The notes below the pieces were generated by a model. It was given only the letters and a program-made list of their open reading frames with translations, searched no databases and had not been told where the DNA came from. From positions 1 through 22,786 of the IMG/VR virus record IMGVR_UViG_3300015202_000050: 22,786 nucleotides of DNA. The stretch is one strand, 5' to 3'. Numbering within the stretch: position 1 is the first letter of the stretch; the number at the start of each line of letters is the position of its first letter. Shown one piece after another: positions 6,904 to 14,494 of this stretch. The translations under genes and the position numbers were made by a program. Source of the stretch: a virus.

Positions 6904-8817
6904 TTACAAACCTTCCATGAGGGCAATGCGCTCGAACAGTAGCGCGAGGGCTTCTTCCGTCAGATTCGCCGCGTCCTTACCGCCTCCCTCGATGACGATA
7001 GCCCCGGGCTCGACATTGATAGTAACTCCTCCGCCTCCGCCCTTGCCACCACCGCCCCCGGACATGCCGGAGGAAGCACCGCTTGCGGCGATCTTACCAA
7101 GTCCCGCTGACGACGCTTGGACCTGTGGTGCCGAGTTGTCGACGCCTTGCGCAACGCCTTGACCCATATAGTGCCCGAGCTCCATCATTACCTTGGAAGG
7201 CGAGTGAATCCCGAGAACGTTTTTGAACGTGTTCTTCGCAGAGTCCGCGATGCCCTTGACGGCGTTGACGACGGCACCTGCGCCCGACGTGATGCCGGAT
7301 ACAAGACCGCTAACGAAGTCCGTGCCTAGCTTGATCGCGCTCGTGACGAGACCAACGATAATGCTATCGACCTTATTTTCGACTTCAAGGAACGCTCCAA
7401 TGACCAACCATATTCCCGTCGCAACCGCAACGGCAGCCACTTGGCAGAGCAAGAAGAACCCGACGACCACAGCGAGTGCAACGGCGACAGTCATTACTGC
7501 GGCCTTCAATCCCTTGAATAGCACGTTCAAAGCGAACATGACCGCGGTGTTATTCTTGAGATCGAGAAGCCACTTCAAGATGGGACGCAACGCGATATAG
7601 CTCTTCAAACCATAGATCACGACATCCAAAAGAAAGCGCTTGATGTACGGGACAACCTTCGTGGCGAGGGCGAATACTTGTTTGAAGAACCCCCCGATGC
7701 CTACAGTGAGCGCCTGGCCGGAAGCCTTGCCTTGACCGAAGATATCAAAGAGGTCTTTGACCTGATCGAGGAACGGGCCGACATCGATCGACTCGAACAT
7801 CCGCATGATGTTCTCTTGGAACTTGCCCCACACGTTCGTGAGCGAACGACCCTGTTGGGCAAGGGCGCCAGCACCCTTGTCGGACGCGGCACTCTGCAAC
7901 GCGTCCCCGAACTTCGAGGCGTCGATGGTCCCTGCTTTGAGGCCCTTCGTGAGCGCCCCTTGCGAGATACCCATTTGCTTCGCGAGGTCACCGATATTCA
8001 AACCTACGCCTGCAAGCTGCTTCTCTAACTTTTTGAACGGGATGGAGAGCTTCGAGCCGGTCTCGGCCGCGGCGTTGACCTGTCCAAAGAACGTCGCGAA
8101 TTTTTCCGCGCCTCCATCGGCCATAGCCCCGGCGGACGCGGCAGCGCGCGTAAGCCCCTCTAGCTGATCTTTACCGGTGATACCCAGCGTGAGGAACGTT
8201 TGCACCATTGGGGCGAGCTGAGCCTTAGTCTGGCCAATAGAGTCCCCAAGCTTGTCCATCATCGCGACGGTTTCGAGGCCGGAGATTTTCCCTTCTCCGA
8301 GTACATCGAAAAGACTAACCATCTTGGCTCGAGCCTCGGAAGCCTCGATAGCCATTGTCACGCCCGCGAGGACGACGATACCAATAGCCGCCGCGGCGGC
8401 GGCTGCGGCCTTTGCGACCCCTAGATATCCCTCTTTGGCAAGCGCGAAGACTTCCTTGTTATCCTTCTTGAGTTGAGCCGCTTGCGACTTTTGGGTTGCA
8501 GCGAGCTTGACAGACTCGGCAATAGCCTTCTCTCTAATCTCTACGGCTTTCGTCTCTGCCGTTGCGGCAACCTTCGCGGCGTTGGCTTCCGCAAGCAACC
8601 CTGCGGGAATCTTCTTTTGAGCCTCTTCCAGCGATGAAGAGCGCTTGGCGAGGACGAGGTATTCCTTTGACATCATGCCGTTGATAGCCGACGCTTTTAG
8701 CATCGCTTTTTGCGTCGCGAGAACGGCGCCAGAAAGCGTCTTCATTTCGTCGGCGGCGCTCTTTGCCTCTTCCGACAAATTGCCTTTGAGGTCAATCGTT
8801 TCTTCGTATACCGGCAT
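6904..8817 (-). CDS. Tail tape measure protein
   Basis: The product has 637 residues, the longest in the window. Residues 1-135 are predicted coiled coil (KSAADEMKTLSGAVLATQKA, then AAKVAATAETKAVEIREKAI). Two hydrophobic stretches follow, near 137-160 (AAAAAAIGIVVLAGVTMAIE) and 445-485 (AVALAVVVGFFLLCQVAAVA, then TGIWLVIGAFLEV). Around 550-575 is VLGIHSPSKVMMELGHYMGQ, a hallmark of the C-terminal domain of tape measures. A glycine-rich linker (SGGGGGKGGGGG) precedes the last beta strand. Such proteins set tail length and pass through the membrane at injection. At the usual 1.5 angstroms per residue the tail would be roughly 95 nm. It lies downstream of the frameshifted chaperone and one small gene. 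Confidence 0.92.
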   Translation of the reverse strand: MPVYEETIDLKGNLSEEAKSAADEMKTLSGAVLATQKAMLKASAINGMMSKEYLVLAKRSSSLEEAQKKIPAGLLAEANAAKVAATAETKAVEIREKAIAESVKLAATQKSQAAQLKKDNKEVFALAKEGYLGVAKAAAAAAAAIGIVVLAGVTMAIEASEARAKMVSLFDVLGEGKISGLETVAMMDKLGDSIGQTKAQLAPMVQTFLTLGITGKDQLEGLTRAAASAGAMADGGAEKFATFFGQVNAAAETGSKLSIPFKKLEKQLAGVGLNIGDLAKQMGISQGALTKGLKAGTIDASKFGDALQSAASDKGAGALAQQGRSLTNVWGKFQENIMRMFESIDVGPFLDQVKDLFDIFGQGKASGQALTVGIGGFFKQVFALATKVVPYIKRFLLDVVIYGLKSYIALRPILKWLLDLKNNTAVMFALNVLFKGLKAAVMTVAVALAVVVGFFLLCQVAAVAVATGIWLVIGAFLEVENKVDSIIVGLVTSAIKLGTDFVSGLVSGITSGAGAVVNAVKGIADSAKNTFKNVLGIHSPSKVMMELGHYMGQGVAQGVDNSAPQVQASSAGLGKIAASGASSGMSGGGGGKGGGGGVTINVEPGAIVIEGGGKDAANLTEEALALLFERIALMEGL

Positions 8818-8820
8818 GGA

Positions 8821-9105
8821 TCAACCCCTCATCTTTGCAGCAATAGCTTCGGCGACAATCTTGTGGATTGCGGTGATCCAGCTACGACGCACACCCGCCT
8901 GTGGGAACACACCGATGATTTTGATCTGTCTCCCCTGCGCGACGACGTAGGCCTTTACCGCGTTGCCACTGCGCAACGGACCTCCGGGCTTACCGAGCTT
9001 ACGGATCTGTTCATTGATGATGGGTACAACAGCCCTCGCCACCTCTTCAGGGACAAAGGCCAATGCACGTAGCGAGGCTGCAGCGTCTACAAGTTTATGT
9101 GCCAC
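8821..9105 (-). CDS. Small basic tail protein, unknown
   Basis: The product has 94 residues and starts at GTG 9105, 3 bases after the stop of the frameshift extension; no strong ribosome binding site is visible, so coupling is likely. The sequence is basic (LGKPGGPLRSGNAVKAYVVA, then AAKMRG at the end) with a helix-strand pattern. It has no motif I can name. It stands between the tail chaperone and the tape measure, a slot where small assembly factors occur. Confidence 0.65.
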   Translation of the reverse strand: MAHKLVDAAASLRALAFVPEEVARAVVPIINEQIRKLGKPGGPLRSGNAVKAYVVAQGRQIKIIGVFPQAGVRRSWITAIHKIVAEAIAAKMRG

Positions 9106-9108
9106 AGA

Positions 9109-9599
9109 TTATTCAAACTTTGATTTGAGGTAGAGCCTTTGTCGCAATACCGTTTCGGCCACAATGTCACCGGCGACAAGCCCCTCTAGTTGAAGCTCTT
9201 CACCGGTGACAATGCTACGTAGCCAATCGGTAAGCCCGTCTCGAAAATCCCCGATTGATCTCAGTTGGGCCGCCCTGAGCTCGGCAATTATTTTACGTCG
9301 GGTTCCGCCGCCATCCCTGCAAGATGCAGCAGTGCTTTGGACGACGCCTCGGCAATGCCGGGCCACTCGTCTAGCAGCGCGTCGAATGCTTCGGGGGAAG
9401 GGTAAACAACGAGCTGCCGCGCGAGCTGTTCAGTCGCATCCGACGCAAGATCAGAATTGTTGATCCGCGAACGAAATTGCTTGTATTGAGCGCGTGAAGG
9501 CTTCTTGTAGACGACTTGCCATTCGCCTCCTGCAGCCTTGACCACGGCAATACGTCGGTGTTCGGACTCAAGCTTGGTAATGTCTTCTTGGCTAAGCAT
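9109..9599 (-). CDS. Tail assembly chaperone, long form made by -1 frameshift (lambda GT-type)
   Basis: The first frame (9599-9288) ends at TAA after an AAAA run. The -1 frame is open through that point to TAA at 9109 but has no ribosome binding site or credible start of its own. A slip at AAA (9293-9291) onto the preceding AAA would join 103 residues to a 60-residue extension beginning IIAELRAAQLRSIGDFRDGL and ending LRQRLYLKSKFE. The extension is charged and helical, like the second-frame part of other tail chaperones. In lambda, P2 and many other phages the long form coats the tape measure while the short form helps tube recruitment. The layout here, just upstream of the tape measure, fits. 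The frameshift is predicted, not proven. Confidence 0.75.
9260..9294 (-). promoter_or_regulatory. Programmed -1 frameshift site: AAAA slip plus downstream hairpin
   Basis: Reading on the minus strand, the in-frame codons are GTA AAA TAA, with AAAA at 9294-9291, so a Lys tRNA can re-pair perfectly one base back. About 11 bases after the slip lies a hairpin at 9279-9260. Its outer stem CTCAG/CTGAG and inner GG/CC pairs are separated by a 2-base bulge. A stop codon in the A site and a downstream stem are both known stimulators. It is not the classical X XXY YYZ heptamer. Confidence 0.6.
9288..9599 (-). CDS. Tail assembly chaperone, short form (lambda G-type)
   Basis: The preferred start is ATG 9599, with AAGGA 7 bases upstream; a longer frame from TTG 9614 has no comparable site. 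The 103-residue product begins MLSQEDITKLESEHRRIAVV, continues with GGEWQVVYKKPSRAQYKQFR, and ends LLHLAGMAAEPDVK. The pattern, a small N-terminal domain with VVYKKPSRAQ..QF followed by helices, matches the tail chaperones that precede tape measure genes. It acts in the cytoplasm and is not expected in the virion. Confidence 0.8.
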   Translation of the reverse strand: MLSQEDITKLESEHRRIAVVKAAGGEWQVVYKKPSRAQYKQFRSRINNSDLASDATEQLARQLVVYPSPEAFDALLDEWPGIAEASSKALLHLAGMAAEPDVK

Positions 9600-9610
9600 A
9601 AGGGTGTCCT

Positions 9611-9751
9611 TCAACCTTCGTCGTGCGAAGGCTCCGTGTCGAGAGGGTCGAGAGGGTCGAGAGGGGCCGAAGCCGGCGCACTATGCGCCGGCTTCGGGTC
9701 GAGGGGGGTTGGTGCCCCCCGGTCATGGAACGTAACAGTCGGTAGTGCCAT
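9611..9751 (-). CDS. Small Pro-Leu-Asp repeat protein, 46 aa
   Basis: ATG 9751 lies 3 bases past the tail tube stop and has GGGAGG 7 bases upstream, inside the tube gene, one of the best ribosome binding sites in the window. The frame runs 46 codons to TGA at 9611, 11 bases before the chaperone ATG. The product starts MALPTVTFHDRGAPTPLDPK and ends PLDPLDPLDTEPSHDEG. It is acidic and Pro-rich, probably disordered, with PLD four times. I know no family for it. Its DNA carries a perfect 13-bp hairpin and a 9-bp triplicate, so it may double as an RNA regulatory region between the highly expressed tube gene and the chaperone. Confidence 0.65.
   Translation of the reverse strand: MALPTVTFHDRGAPTPLDPKPAHSAPASAPLDPLDPLDTEPSHDEG
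9639..9665. repeat. Three tandem copies of TCGAGAGGG
   Basis: Three perfect 9-base units lie at 9639-9647, 9648-9656 and 9657-9665, with a related TCGAGGGGG at 9699-9707. Read on the minus strand in the 46-aa ORF, each encodes a Pro-Leu-Asp unit. Copy number could vary by slippage without changing the frame. Confidence 0.85.
9667..9697. other. Perfect 13-bp hairpin with 5-base loop
   Basis: CCGAAGCCGGCGC at 9667-9679 pairs exactly with 9685-9697 around ACTAT. It is flanked by two shorter stems: GGGGGG/CCCCCC at 9703-9708 and 9715-9720, and CCTTCG/CGAAGG at 9615-9620 and 9626-9631. No T-tract follows on either strand, so it is not a standard intrinsic terminator. All three lie within the 46-aa ORF. 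Confidence 0.8.
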
Positions 9752-9754
9752 CTA

Positions 9755-10249
9755 TCAGCCTCCCGGCGGCGCCTGTAGCGGCGATGCCAAATCGTCCTGG
9801 CCGTTGTAGAGAATCTTCAACGGTTGGAGATCGATCTTTCGTTTGCTAGGATCTGTGCCTTCGGTGTTGGAGGATTCCGTGGAGTCCATAGTACAGCCAA
9901 GGATTGTATCGGTAATGGTGTCGAGACCGTTTTCCGAATAGCTCACAACCACCTGGAAAAAGACGTCTCCATAGCCGCCGTTCAGACCTTGCTGACTAGC
10001 TTGTGCGATAAGCGCAGCCTGAAGACCTGTGTACTCACTAAGGAGCAATTCGACATCGGCCGAATACTCATTCGCGCCTCGCGTCTTCGCGACGGGGTCC
10101 GGATGGTTTTCGCGGACGATAGTACGATTACGCTTACGGGCATAGTTGACGGCCGTGATATAAAAGATCTGCCCCGCCAGTTTGATCTCGACCGAAGCCC
10201 ACGAATGGCGGACTCCGTTCGTCAACGGATATTGAATAGGTGTTGCCAT
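9755..10249 (-). CDS. Tail tube protein
   Basis: The product has 164 residues, the usual length for a contractile-tail tube subunit. The N-terminal part, NGVRHSWASVEIKLAGQIFY, then ITAVNYARKRNRTIVRENHP, is the characteristic beta hairpin followed by a variable loop. The middle contains YSADVELLLSEYTGLQAALI and the C-terminal strands include YGDVFFQVVVSYSENG and DLQPLKILYNGQDD. The gene is 3 bases downstream of the sheath, the standard pairing. Tube hexamers form the rigid inner channel around the tape measure. The C-terminus (SPLQAPPGG) is coded by the DNA that also holds the ribosome binding site for the 46-aa ORF. Confidence 0.82.
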   Translation of the reverse strand: MATPIQYPLTNGVRHSWASVEIKLAGQIFYITAVNYARKRNRTIVRENHPDPVAKTRGANEYSADVELLLSEYTGLQAALIAQASQQGLNGGYGDVFFQVVVSYSENGLDTITDTILGCTMDSTESSNTEGTDPSKRKIDLQPLKILYNGQDDLASPLQAPPGG

Positions 10250-10252
10250 TGA

Positions 10253-11797
10253 TCAAACCGCCGCGTTAGGATTCTGGTAACTGAGACTTGCAGAGATCGT
10301 GAGCACGTAGCCGCGTGCAATGATCTGGCCTGAGACGTTGACGTTGCTTGTCGACTTGACGTTATTCGTTCGATCGACAATGACGCTTGCACCCGCGGCA
10401 AGTGCCGAGGGTCCTCCCTGAACAGGCTGCGAGATCATTTTCTGAGAGAACATGATCGCGTTGACGGAGTTAGCTAGGAGGGCCTCAATCGCGCGCGCGT
10501 CGCGCTCGTCAATCGTGCCGTTCGCATTGATTCGGACATCGTCATCCACGACCTGCTGACCTACGGTGTGGATGATCGTCGCAAAGATATCCATGACGCT
10601 GCCGAGCATCATCATGAAAAAGTCTGAGCCGAGCGGCGCTGCCGTAAGCGGATTCGTGACGTACACGCCCGGCAATCCGGTGCGAGTCATCAGAGACATA
10701 AACCGCCCGCCCGTGCCGCTGTTGATCACGTAGTCCAGGCCGGGGTTGATTCGCTCGTCATGGTAAACAAAGCCGTCCACAGGATCGAGCAGTGGATTCA
10801 CGATGACAGACGTAAGCGCGCCGTCCTTCACTCTCCCGATATGTCGCTGCGGGGGTACAGTAACCGTGCGTGCGGCTGCAGCCCACGAAGCCGATCGCCT
10901 AAGTGCCGGAGCTCCGGTAGAAGCAGGGTTGGGGTAAGCCGTAGGCATATTCCAGTAAGCGGCTCCCGGACAAATTCGCCTTGCAGCCGTGGCTGAGTAA
11001 TCGGTTTGCAGAGAGGCCATCCAAGCTTGCTCTGTCTCGCCCGTGCCTCCGTATGCCGTCTGTGGAGACACGTCACGAGTGGATACGTAAGATCGTGTGT
11101 AGACGTAACCGAGGGCGAGCGTATCCAGGTAGCCTTGGATTGTGGAGGCGGTAGAGCCGTTGCACGCGCCGACGATATGGGTTGAGCCAACGCCCACAAC
11201 GGCATATTGAGAACCTTGAAAGGCAGTCAAAGCAGCCTGGATACCTGCCGTATTCCAGGTGGGTTCCGTCGTACCGAAGGTGCACGTCTGACCCGCGAGA
11301 ATGCTACCCGCCGCAAGGTTGAGAGTCACACCCGTGTTGCCCACGACGTAGACTACCGCCACGCCAAGATTGAGCACGGGGCCGTAGTTACGACCTGCAT
11401 CGAGAGACAGCTGGAAGGCAATGCCTGCGGTACCGATCGTACCTGCCGTAAGGAATAGGACCTTGACGTAGTACGTGTCCACCGGGGTCCCGGTAACCGT
11501 AACAACACTGGTACCTCCTGCCGACGTCGTGACAGCAGAGGCTGAGCCCGGAGTGCTAGTCGCCGCTTTGATCGCGATGGCAGTACCGCCCGCGAGACAA
11601 GTGAGGGCGGCGGCCTCGACAAGCGGACCTTGGCCAAGGTTGGTAAGCAGCGTGGTCGCGTTTCTGGTCGCGACGACCTGGCCAACCGCGCCTGCTGACG
11701 AACAACCGATTACTAGCTGGACGCTAGAACCGGGAATAATAATAGAGGCTGAGCCTCCATCGGAGATAGTAATATTTACGTTTCCGCCAGACGGCAC
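10253..11797 (-). CDS. Tail sheath protein, DUF2586-like
   Basis: The product has 514 residues. The N-terminus (VNITISDGGSASIIIPGSSV, QLVIGCSSAG) and the C-terminal domain (VDDDVRINANGTIDERDARA, then VNVSGQIIARGYVLTISASL) fit Mu-like/DUF2586 sheaths. The C-terminal core includes GLPGVYVTNPLTAAPLGSDF and FATIIHTVGQQVVDDDV, conserved because it forms the sheath mesh. Residues about 86-182 are a beta-rich domain (SVVTVTGTPVDTYYVKVLFL, then SLDAGRNYGPVLNLG) that should decorate the outside of the tail. The protein contracts to drive the tube through the envelope. It precedes the tube gene by 3 bases. Confidence 0.85.
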   Translation of the reverse strand: MPSGGNVNITISDGGSASIIIPGSSVQLVIGCSSAGAVGQVVATRNATTLLTNLGQGPLVEAAALTCLAGGTAIAIKAATSTPGSASAVTTSAGGTSVVTVTGTPVDTYYVKVLFLTAGTIGTAGIAFQLSLDAGRNYGPVLNLGVAVVYVVGNTGVTLNLAAGSILAGQTCTFGTTEPTWNTAGIQAALTAFQGSQYAVVGVGSTHIVGACNGSTASTIQGYLDTLALGYVYTRSYVSTRDVSPQTAYGGTGETEQAWMASLQTDYSATAARRICPGAAYWNMPTAYPNPASTGAPALRRSASWAAAARTVTVPPQRHIGRVKDGALTSVIVNPLLDPVDGFVYHDERINPGLDYVINSGTGGRFMSLMTRTGLPGVYVTNPLTAAPLGSDFFMMMLGSVMDIFATIIHTVGQQVVDDDVRINANGTIDERDARAIEALLANSVNAIMFSQKMISQPVQGGPSALAAGASVIVDRTNNVKSTSNVNVSGQIIARGYVLTISASLSYQNPNAAV

Positions 11798-11821
11798 GAT
11801 CTCACCTCATCCTTAGTCACG

Positions 11822-12712
11822 TCACCCTGTTTCAGGGTTCGTGCCTTGCGAATTATTTAGATAGTTGGTTGGATTGACTTGCGTGGTGGAGGGCGCGTAT
11901 TGCGTCGACGACCCGACAAGAGGAATCATCGGCTCGGACAAAACCGGCGTTTGAATCTCCAACGAAAATTCGATCTTGTGGCCGAATAGGTCCACAGTCG
12001 TAGCTGTTTCCAGCGAGTCTAACCAGACACCACTAGATGCAGTAAACAGGTTTGCCGCCGTTGCTTGCAACGACGCAATCACTTGATGATAGTATTGCTG
12101 AGTAGCATCGAAATCCGCCCCATAGTCTGGTGTGAGTACGGTGCCGTTTGAAGCGCATCCCCACACGGAAACTTGGAACGTCGTGAACTCTGTGTAGATA
12201 GGGCGTTGCTGCAGCACTACCATCGCGGTAGGGGTGGGTGTCAAATTCGCTGTGGCGAGCGCGTTAGCTCCGGCGCCCGTGACAGTGATCGTAGGGGGTC
12301 TCAAGTATCCCGACCCTTGGTTCGTTAGTGCGATACGCACTACCGCGCCCGTGCTCGATACAATCGGAGTGGCTGTAGCGCGTACTCCTGTACCGACGTC
12401 GGGAACGCTTATCGTAACGGTGGTGCCCGCACTATAGCCACCTCCGTATTGAGTCATCAGAATTGATCGGATCGAGAACCCCGGTGCGTTCGGGTTGTTC
12501 GGGTTGATCGGTTGTGTATTGACTGCTGCAGCCCTTGGACCGAAACGAAACGAAGTCGGGACGAATACGATTCGTGGAGGTGCCGTGTTCTCAGCGACAC
12601 GGCTCCTACTGATTACGATCTGACCGTCAACTAAAGGGGGTAGACCGGCGGCCGCGATCTTAGCTACAACATCAAGAGATATTGCGTTTACAAGCGCGAC
12701 CAAACCCGGCAT
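11822..12712 (-). CDS. Tail terminator/completion-type protein with inserted GSGY repeats
   Basis: The product has 296 residues, too long for a plain tail terminator. Residues 1-60 (MPGLVALVNAISLDVVAKIA, then QIVISRSRVAENTAPPRIVF) and 165-270 (RPIYTEFTTFQVSVWG, then YYHQVIASLQATAANLF and GHKIEFSLEIQTPV) look like the two halves of a Mu gp37-position terminator. Between them, residues 79-158 are two beta repeats of the form YGGGYSAGTTVTIS and QGSGYLRPPTITVTGAGA. The GSGY..PPT(I/V)T(I/V) repeat is common in phage structural proteins. The position, between the gp36-like connector and the sheath, supports a ring that caps the tail and binds the head. A C-terminal 35 residues are polar. Confidence 0.6.
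   Translation of the reverse strand: MPGLVALVNAISLDVVAKIAAAGLPPLVDGQIVISRSRVAENTAPPRIVFVPTSFRFGPRAAAVNTQPINPNNPNAPGFSIRSILMTQYGGGYSAGTTVTISVPDVGTGVRATATPIVSSTGAVVRIALTNQGSGYLRPPTITVTGAGANALATANLTPTPTAMVVLQQRPIYTEFTTFQVSVWGCASNGTVLTPDYGADFDATQQYYHQVIASLQATAANLFTASSGVWLDSLETATTVDLFGHKIEFSLEIQTPVLSEPMIPLVGSSTQYAPSTTQVNPTNYLNNSQGTNPETG
12239..12478 (-). repeat. GSGY-type beta repeats inserted in the terminator-type protein
   Basis: Two related units, GGGYSAGTTVTIS and GSGYLRPPTITVTG, are separated by VRATATPIVSSTGAVVRIAL. They occupy residues 79-158, interrupting what otherwise reads as one domain. Confidence 0.65.
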
Positions 12713-12713
12713 A

Positions 12714-13148
12714 TTACCAACCTCTATTTTTTGCCGTTACACCAGAGGCAACGAACACAACAGATTGCGTCATCAGGAGTGGCGTCAATGGGGGCGCCGC
12801 GTTCTGTGCAAGTGTCACCAAGGGGTGGGCTTGCTGCCGCTGAACCTTATTGAGCCAATCAATCGCGTCATCGTAACTGCGCTGAAACAACTGATCCGCA
12901 GTACTGTTTGGCGAGAAGCCTCGAATACGCAGTAGTTGTAGCGTCGCAATCTTGGCCACGGCCTGTGTAACAGCCGTATCCCAAGTGAGGAGCGGCACGG
13001 CGGTCTGACCCCACCTTGCGCGGAAGAACGTATCCGCGAAGTCACTAGCGACTTGCAGAGAGGCCGTAATCTGGGCCGCCGTCAAAGTGACTAGTGCCTG
13101 CGCGGGACAACCGACGTTTGCCAGATCGGTAGCAGTCGCGTAAGCCAC
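12714..13148 (-). CDS. Head-tail connector, Mu gp36-like (DUF1320-type)
   Basis: The product has 144 residues. MAYATATDLANVGCPAQALV, then QVASDFADTFFRARWGQTAV and PLLTWDTAVTQAVAKIATLQ follow the gp36/DUF1320 plan: a short N-terminal DL segment, a helix of the form AS..AD...R, a (L)W....A...A..LL helix and RGF. The C-terminal part is predicted to be variable. These connectors bind below the portal and form the neck. It lies 1 base from the terminator-type gene and immediately follows the 95-aa protein. Confidence 0.72.
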   Translation of the reverse strand: MAYATATDLANVGCPAQALVTLTAAQITASLQVASDFADTFFRARWGQTAVPLLTWDTAVTQAVAKIATLQLLRIRGFSPNSTADQLFQRSYDDAIDWLNKVQRQQAHPLVTLAQNAAPPLTPLLMTQSVVFVASGVTAKNRGW

Positions 13149-13436
13149 TTAGGCGTTACCCTGCTTGACCCAATGCACGAAGTACATATCTGTACCCGTG
13201 AACACGAGGGTGTTATTACCGCCGGACGCTTGGAAGAGCGCGTGCTTGAAATCGAGGGAGATCGTCGACCCGTTAGGGACCGGGACCGAGGCACCGTTGA
13301 GCATCGTAAAGGACGCGCCGCCCGCCGAAGCATGAGCTGTCACTGCGATGATCACAGAACCTGTCGGAACCGTTGCGGTCCCGACAGATCCTGCGGTGTA
13401 TCCCGGCGAGCCGATTAGGCCATGCCAGGGGGACAT
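13149..13436 (-). CDS. Small beta-rich head or neck protein, Mu gp35 position
   Basis: The product has 95 residues, from ATG 13436, 3 bases after the capsid gene. It is all beta in character: GTATVPTGSVIIAVTAHASA, then GSTISLDFKHALFQASGGNN and TLVFTGTDMYFVHWV. I do not recognise the family. The stop of this gene adjoins the ATG of the gp36-like connector. The position corresponds to Mu gp35, so a capsid decoration or neck role is likely. Confidence 0.65.
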   Translation of the reverse strand: MSPWHGLIGSPGYTAGSVGTATVPTGSVIIAVTAHASAGGASFTMLNGASVPVPNGSTISLDFKHALFQASGGNNTLVFTGTDMYFVHWVKQGNA

Positions 13437-13439
13437 GGA

Positions 13440-14471
13440 TTAGGCGCTCGACCGCGAGATGAAGTGAGGGAAGCCCCAAGCGGGCGCGCCTCGAGCAACG
13501 CTCCCAAGCTGGAACGTGTGCGTGTCGAACACAACCGGATCCTGTGGGTTGTTCCGATAAGTAAAGTCCGGCGCCTGACGAAGCAGCCAAGAGAGTGGCT
13601 TGATCGTCTTCTTGGTATCCATGAGATACCAAACGTTGTCCATCGTCGTACCACCAACCGCCTGTGGACCTCCGAGCTCCGGGAACATCAGGTAGTCCGC
13701 GTACGCGTTGGTCACGGTCGACGTCGAGCCAAAGAACGGCGCGTTAGGGCCAGGATTGGTACCTCCGCCGAGCTGTTGGAACTGGGTACTGCCCATGAAC
13801 TGCGACTGCAGAATAACGTCGAATGCCAGCTTCATCATAGTGCCGGACATTGCGAGATTAGGGACGATGCCCCAAGGCTCGCCGGACTCGGTCTTACGCC
13901 GCGCCATATCCTGCCAGACGGTAGCGAAAGCGGTAACAGAAAGCTGACCTCCAACGGTCTGTCCATTGATGACAACGCCGCCGCCGGTGTAGTCATTCGG
14001 GAAGGTACCACGCGACGCATCCCAATAAGAGATCGGGTGCGCCGTGTTGAAGTGCGTAAGACCGTCAAGGGTAAGCTGACGCGAGCCAACCTGCGAGCCC
14101 TGATTCTGGAGAAGGTCACGAAGCTGATAGTCCGGCCACTTGCGCGCCTGGACACCCATGTTCGTGATCGTCGGGTTGTAGATCCCGTACGTATCGTCCT
14201 GAAGCTTGAACTGATCGATTGACTGCGTCAGCTCGAAGTTCTGAATCGGAACGAGGTAGGTCTGCGGTCCCGGCTGGCGCGTAATACGCGGCCCAACCCA
14301 TTCCCGCATCTTGTCGACCATGCCCATCCAGCCGGAGATCCAAGCTTCGGTGCCGACTGGGAAGGTCGTTGAAATCTTGTCGGCAACGACTGGCGTAGCG
14401 TCGTATGCCTGGGAAAATCGGGTCTCAAGACCCGTGAAAAAGATATTGAGATTCTGGGGAGTGAGAAGCAT
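13440..14471 (-). CDS. Major capsid protein, Mu gpT-like
   Basis: The product has 343 residues. MLLTPQNLNIFFTGLETRFS, then QAYDATPVVADKISTTFPVG and WISGWMGMVDKMREWVGPR match the N-terminal signature of Mu-type capsid proteins (L...F.G....F...........A......G...W.G..P..REW.G.R). Further on, NFELTQSIDQFKLQDDTYGI and IVPNLAMSGTMMKLAFDV fit the HK97-fold core, and a C-terminal RQAPDFTYRNNPQDPVVFDT is also typical. It forms the icosahedral shell. AGGAAG lies 9 bases upstream of ATG 14471. The decoration-like gene precedes it and the gp35-position gene follows. Confidence 0.88.
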   Translation of the reverse strand: MLLTPQNLNIFFTGLETRFSQAYDATPVVADKISTTFPVGTEAWISGWMGMVDKMREWVGPRITRQPGPQTYLVPIQNFELTQSIDQFKLQDDTYGIYNPTITNMGVQARKWPDYQLRDLLQNQGSQVGSRQLTLDGLTHFNTAHPISYWDASRGTFPNDYTGGGVVINGQTVGGQLSVTAFATVWQDMARRKTESGEPWGIVPNLAMSGTMMKLAFDVILQSQFMGSTQFQQLGGGTNPGPNAPFFGSTSTVTNAYADYLMFPELGGPQAVGGTTMDNVWYLMDTKKTIKPLSWLLRQAPDFTYRNNPQDPVVFDTHTFQLGSVARGAPAWGFPHFISRSSA

Positions 14472-14494
14472 CTAATGGACTTCCTATGCGCCTA

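Noticed and set aside
9109-9366. Independent gene starting at ATG 9366 within the chaperone
   Set aside because: There is no ribosome binding site and the first 25 residues are low-quality shadow sequence; a frameshift extension explains the frame better.
13422-14222. 266-codon plus-strand frame opposite the capsid gene
   Set aside because: Arg-rich antisense shadow of a confidently identified major capsid gene.
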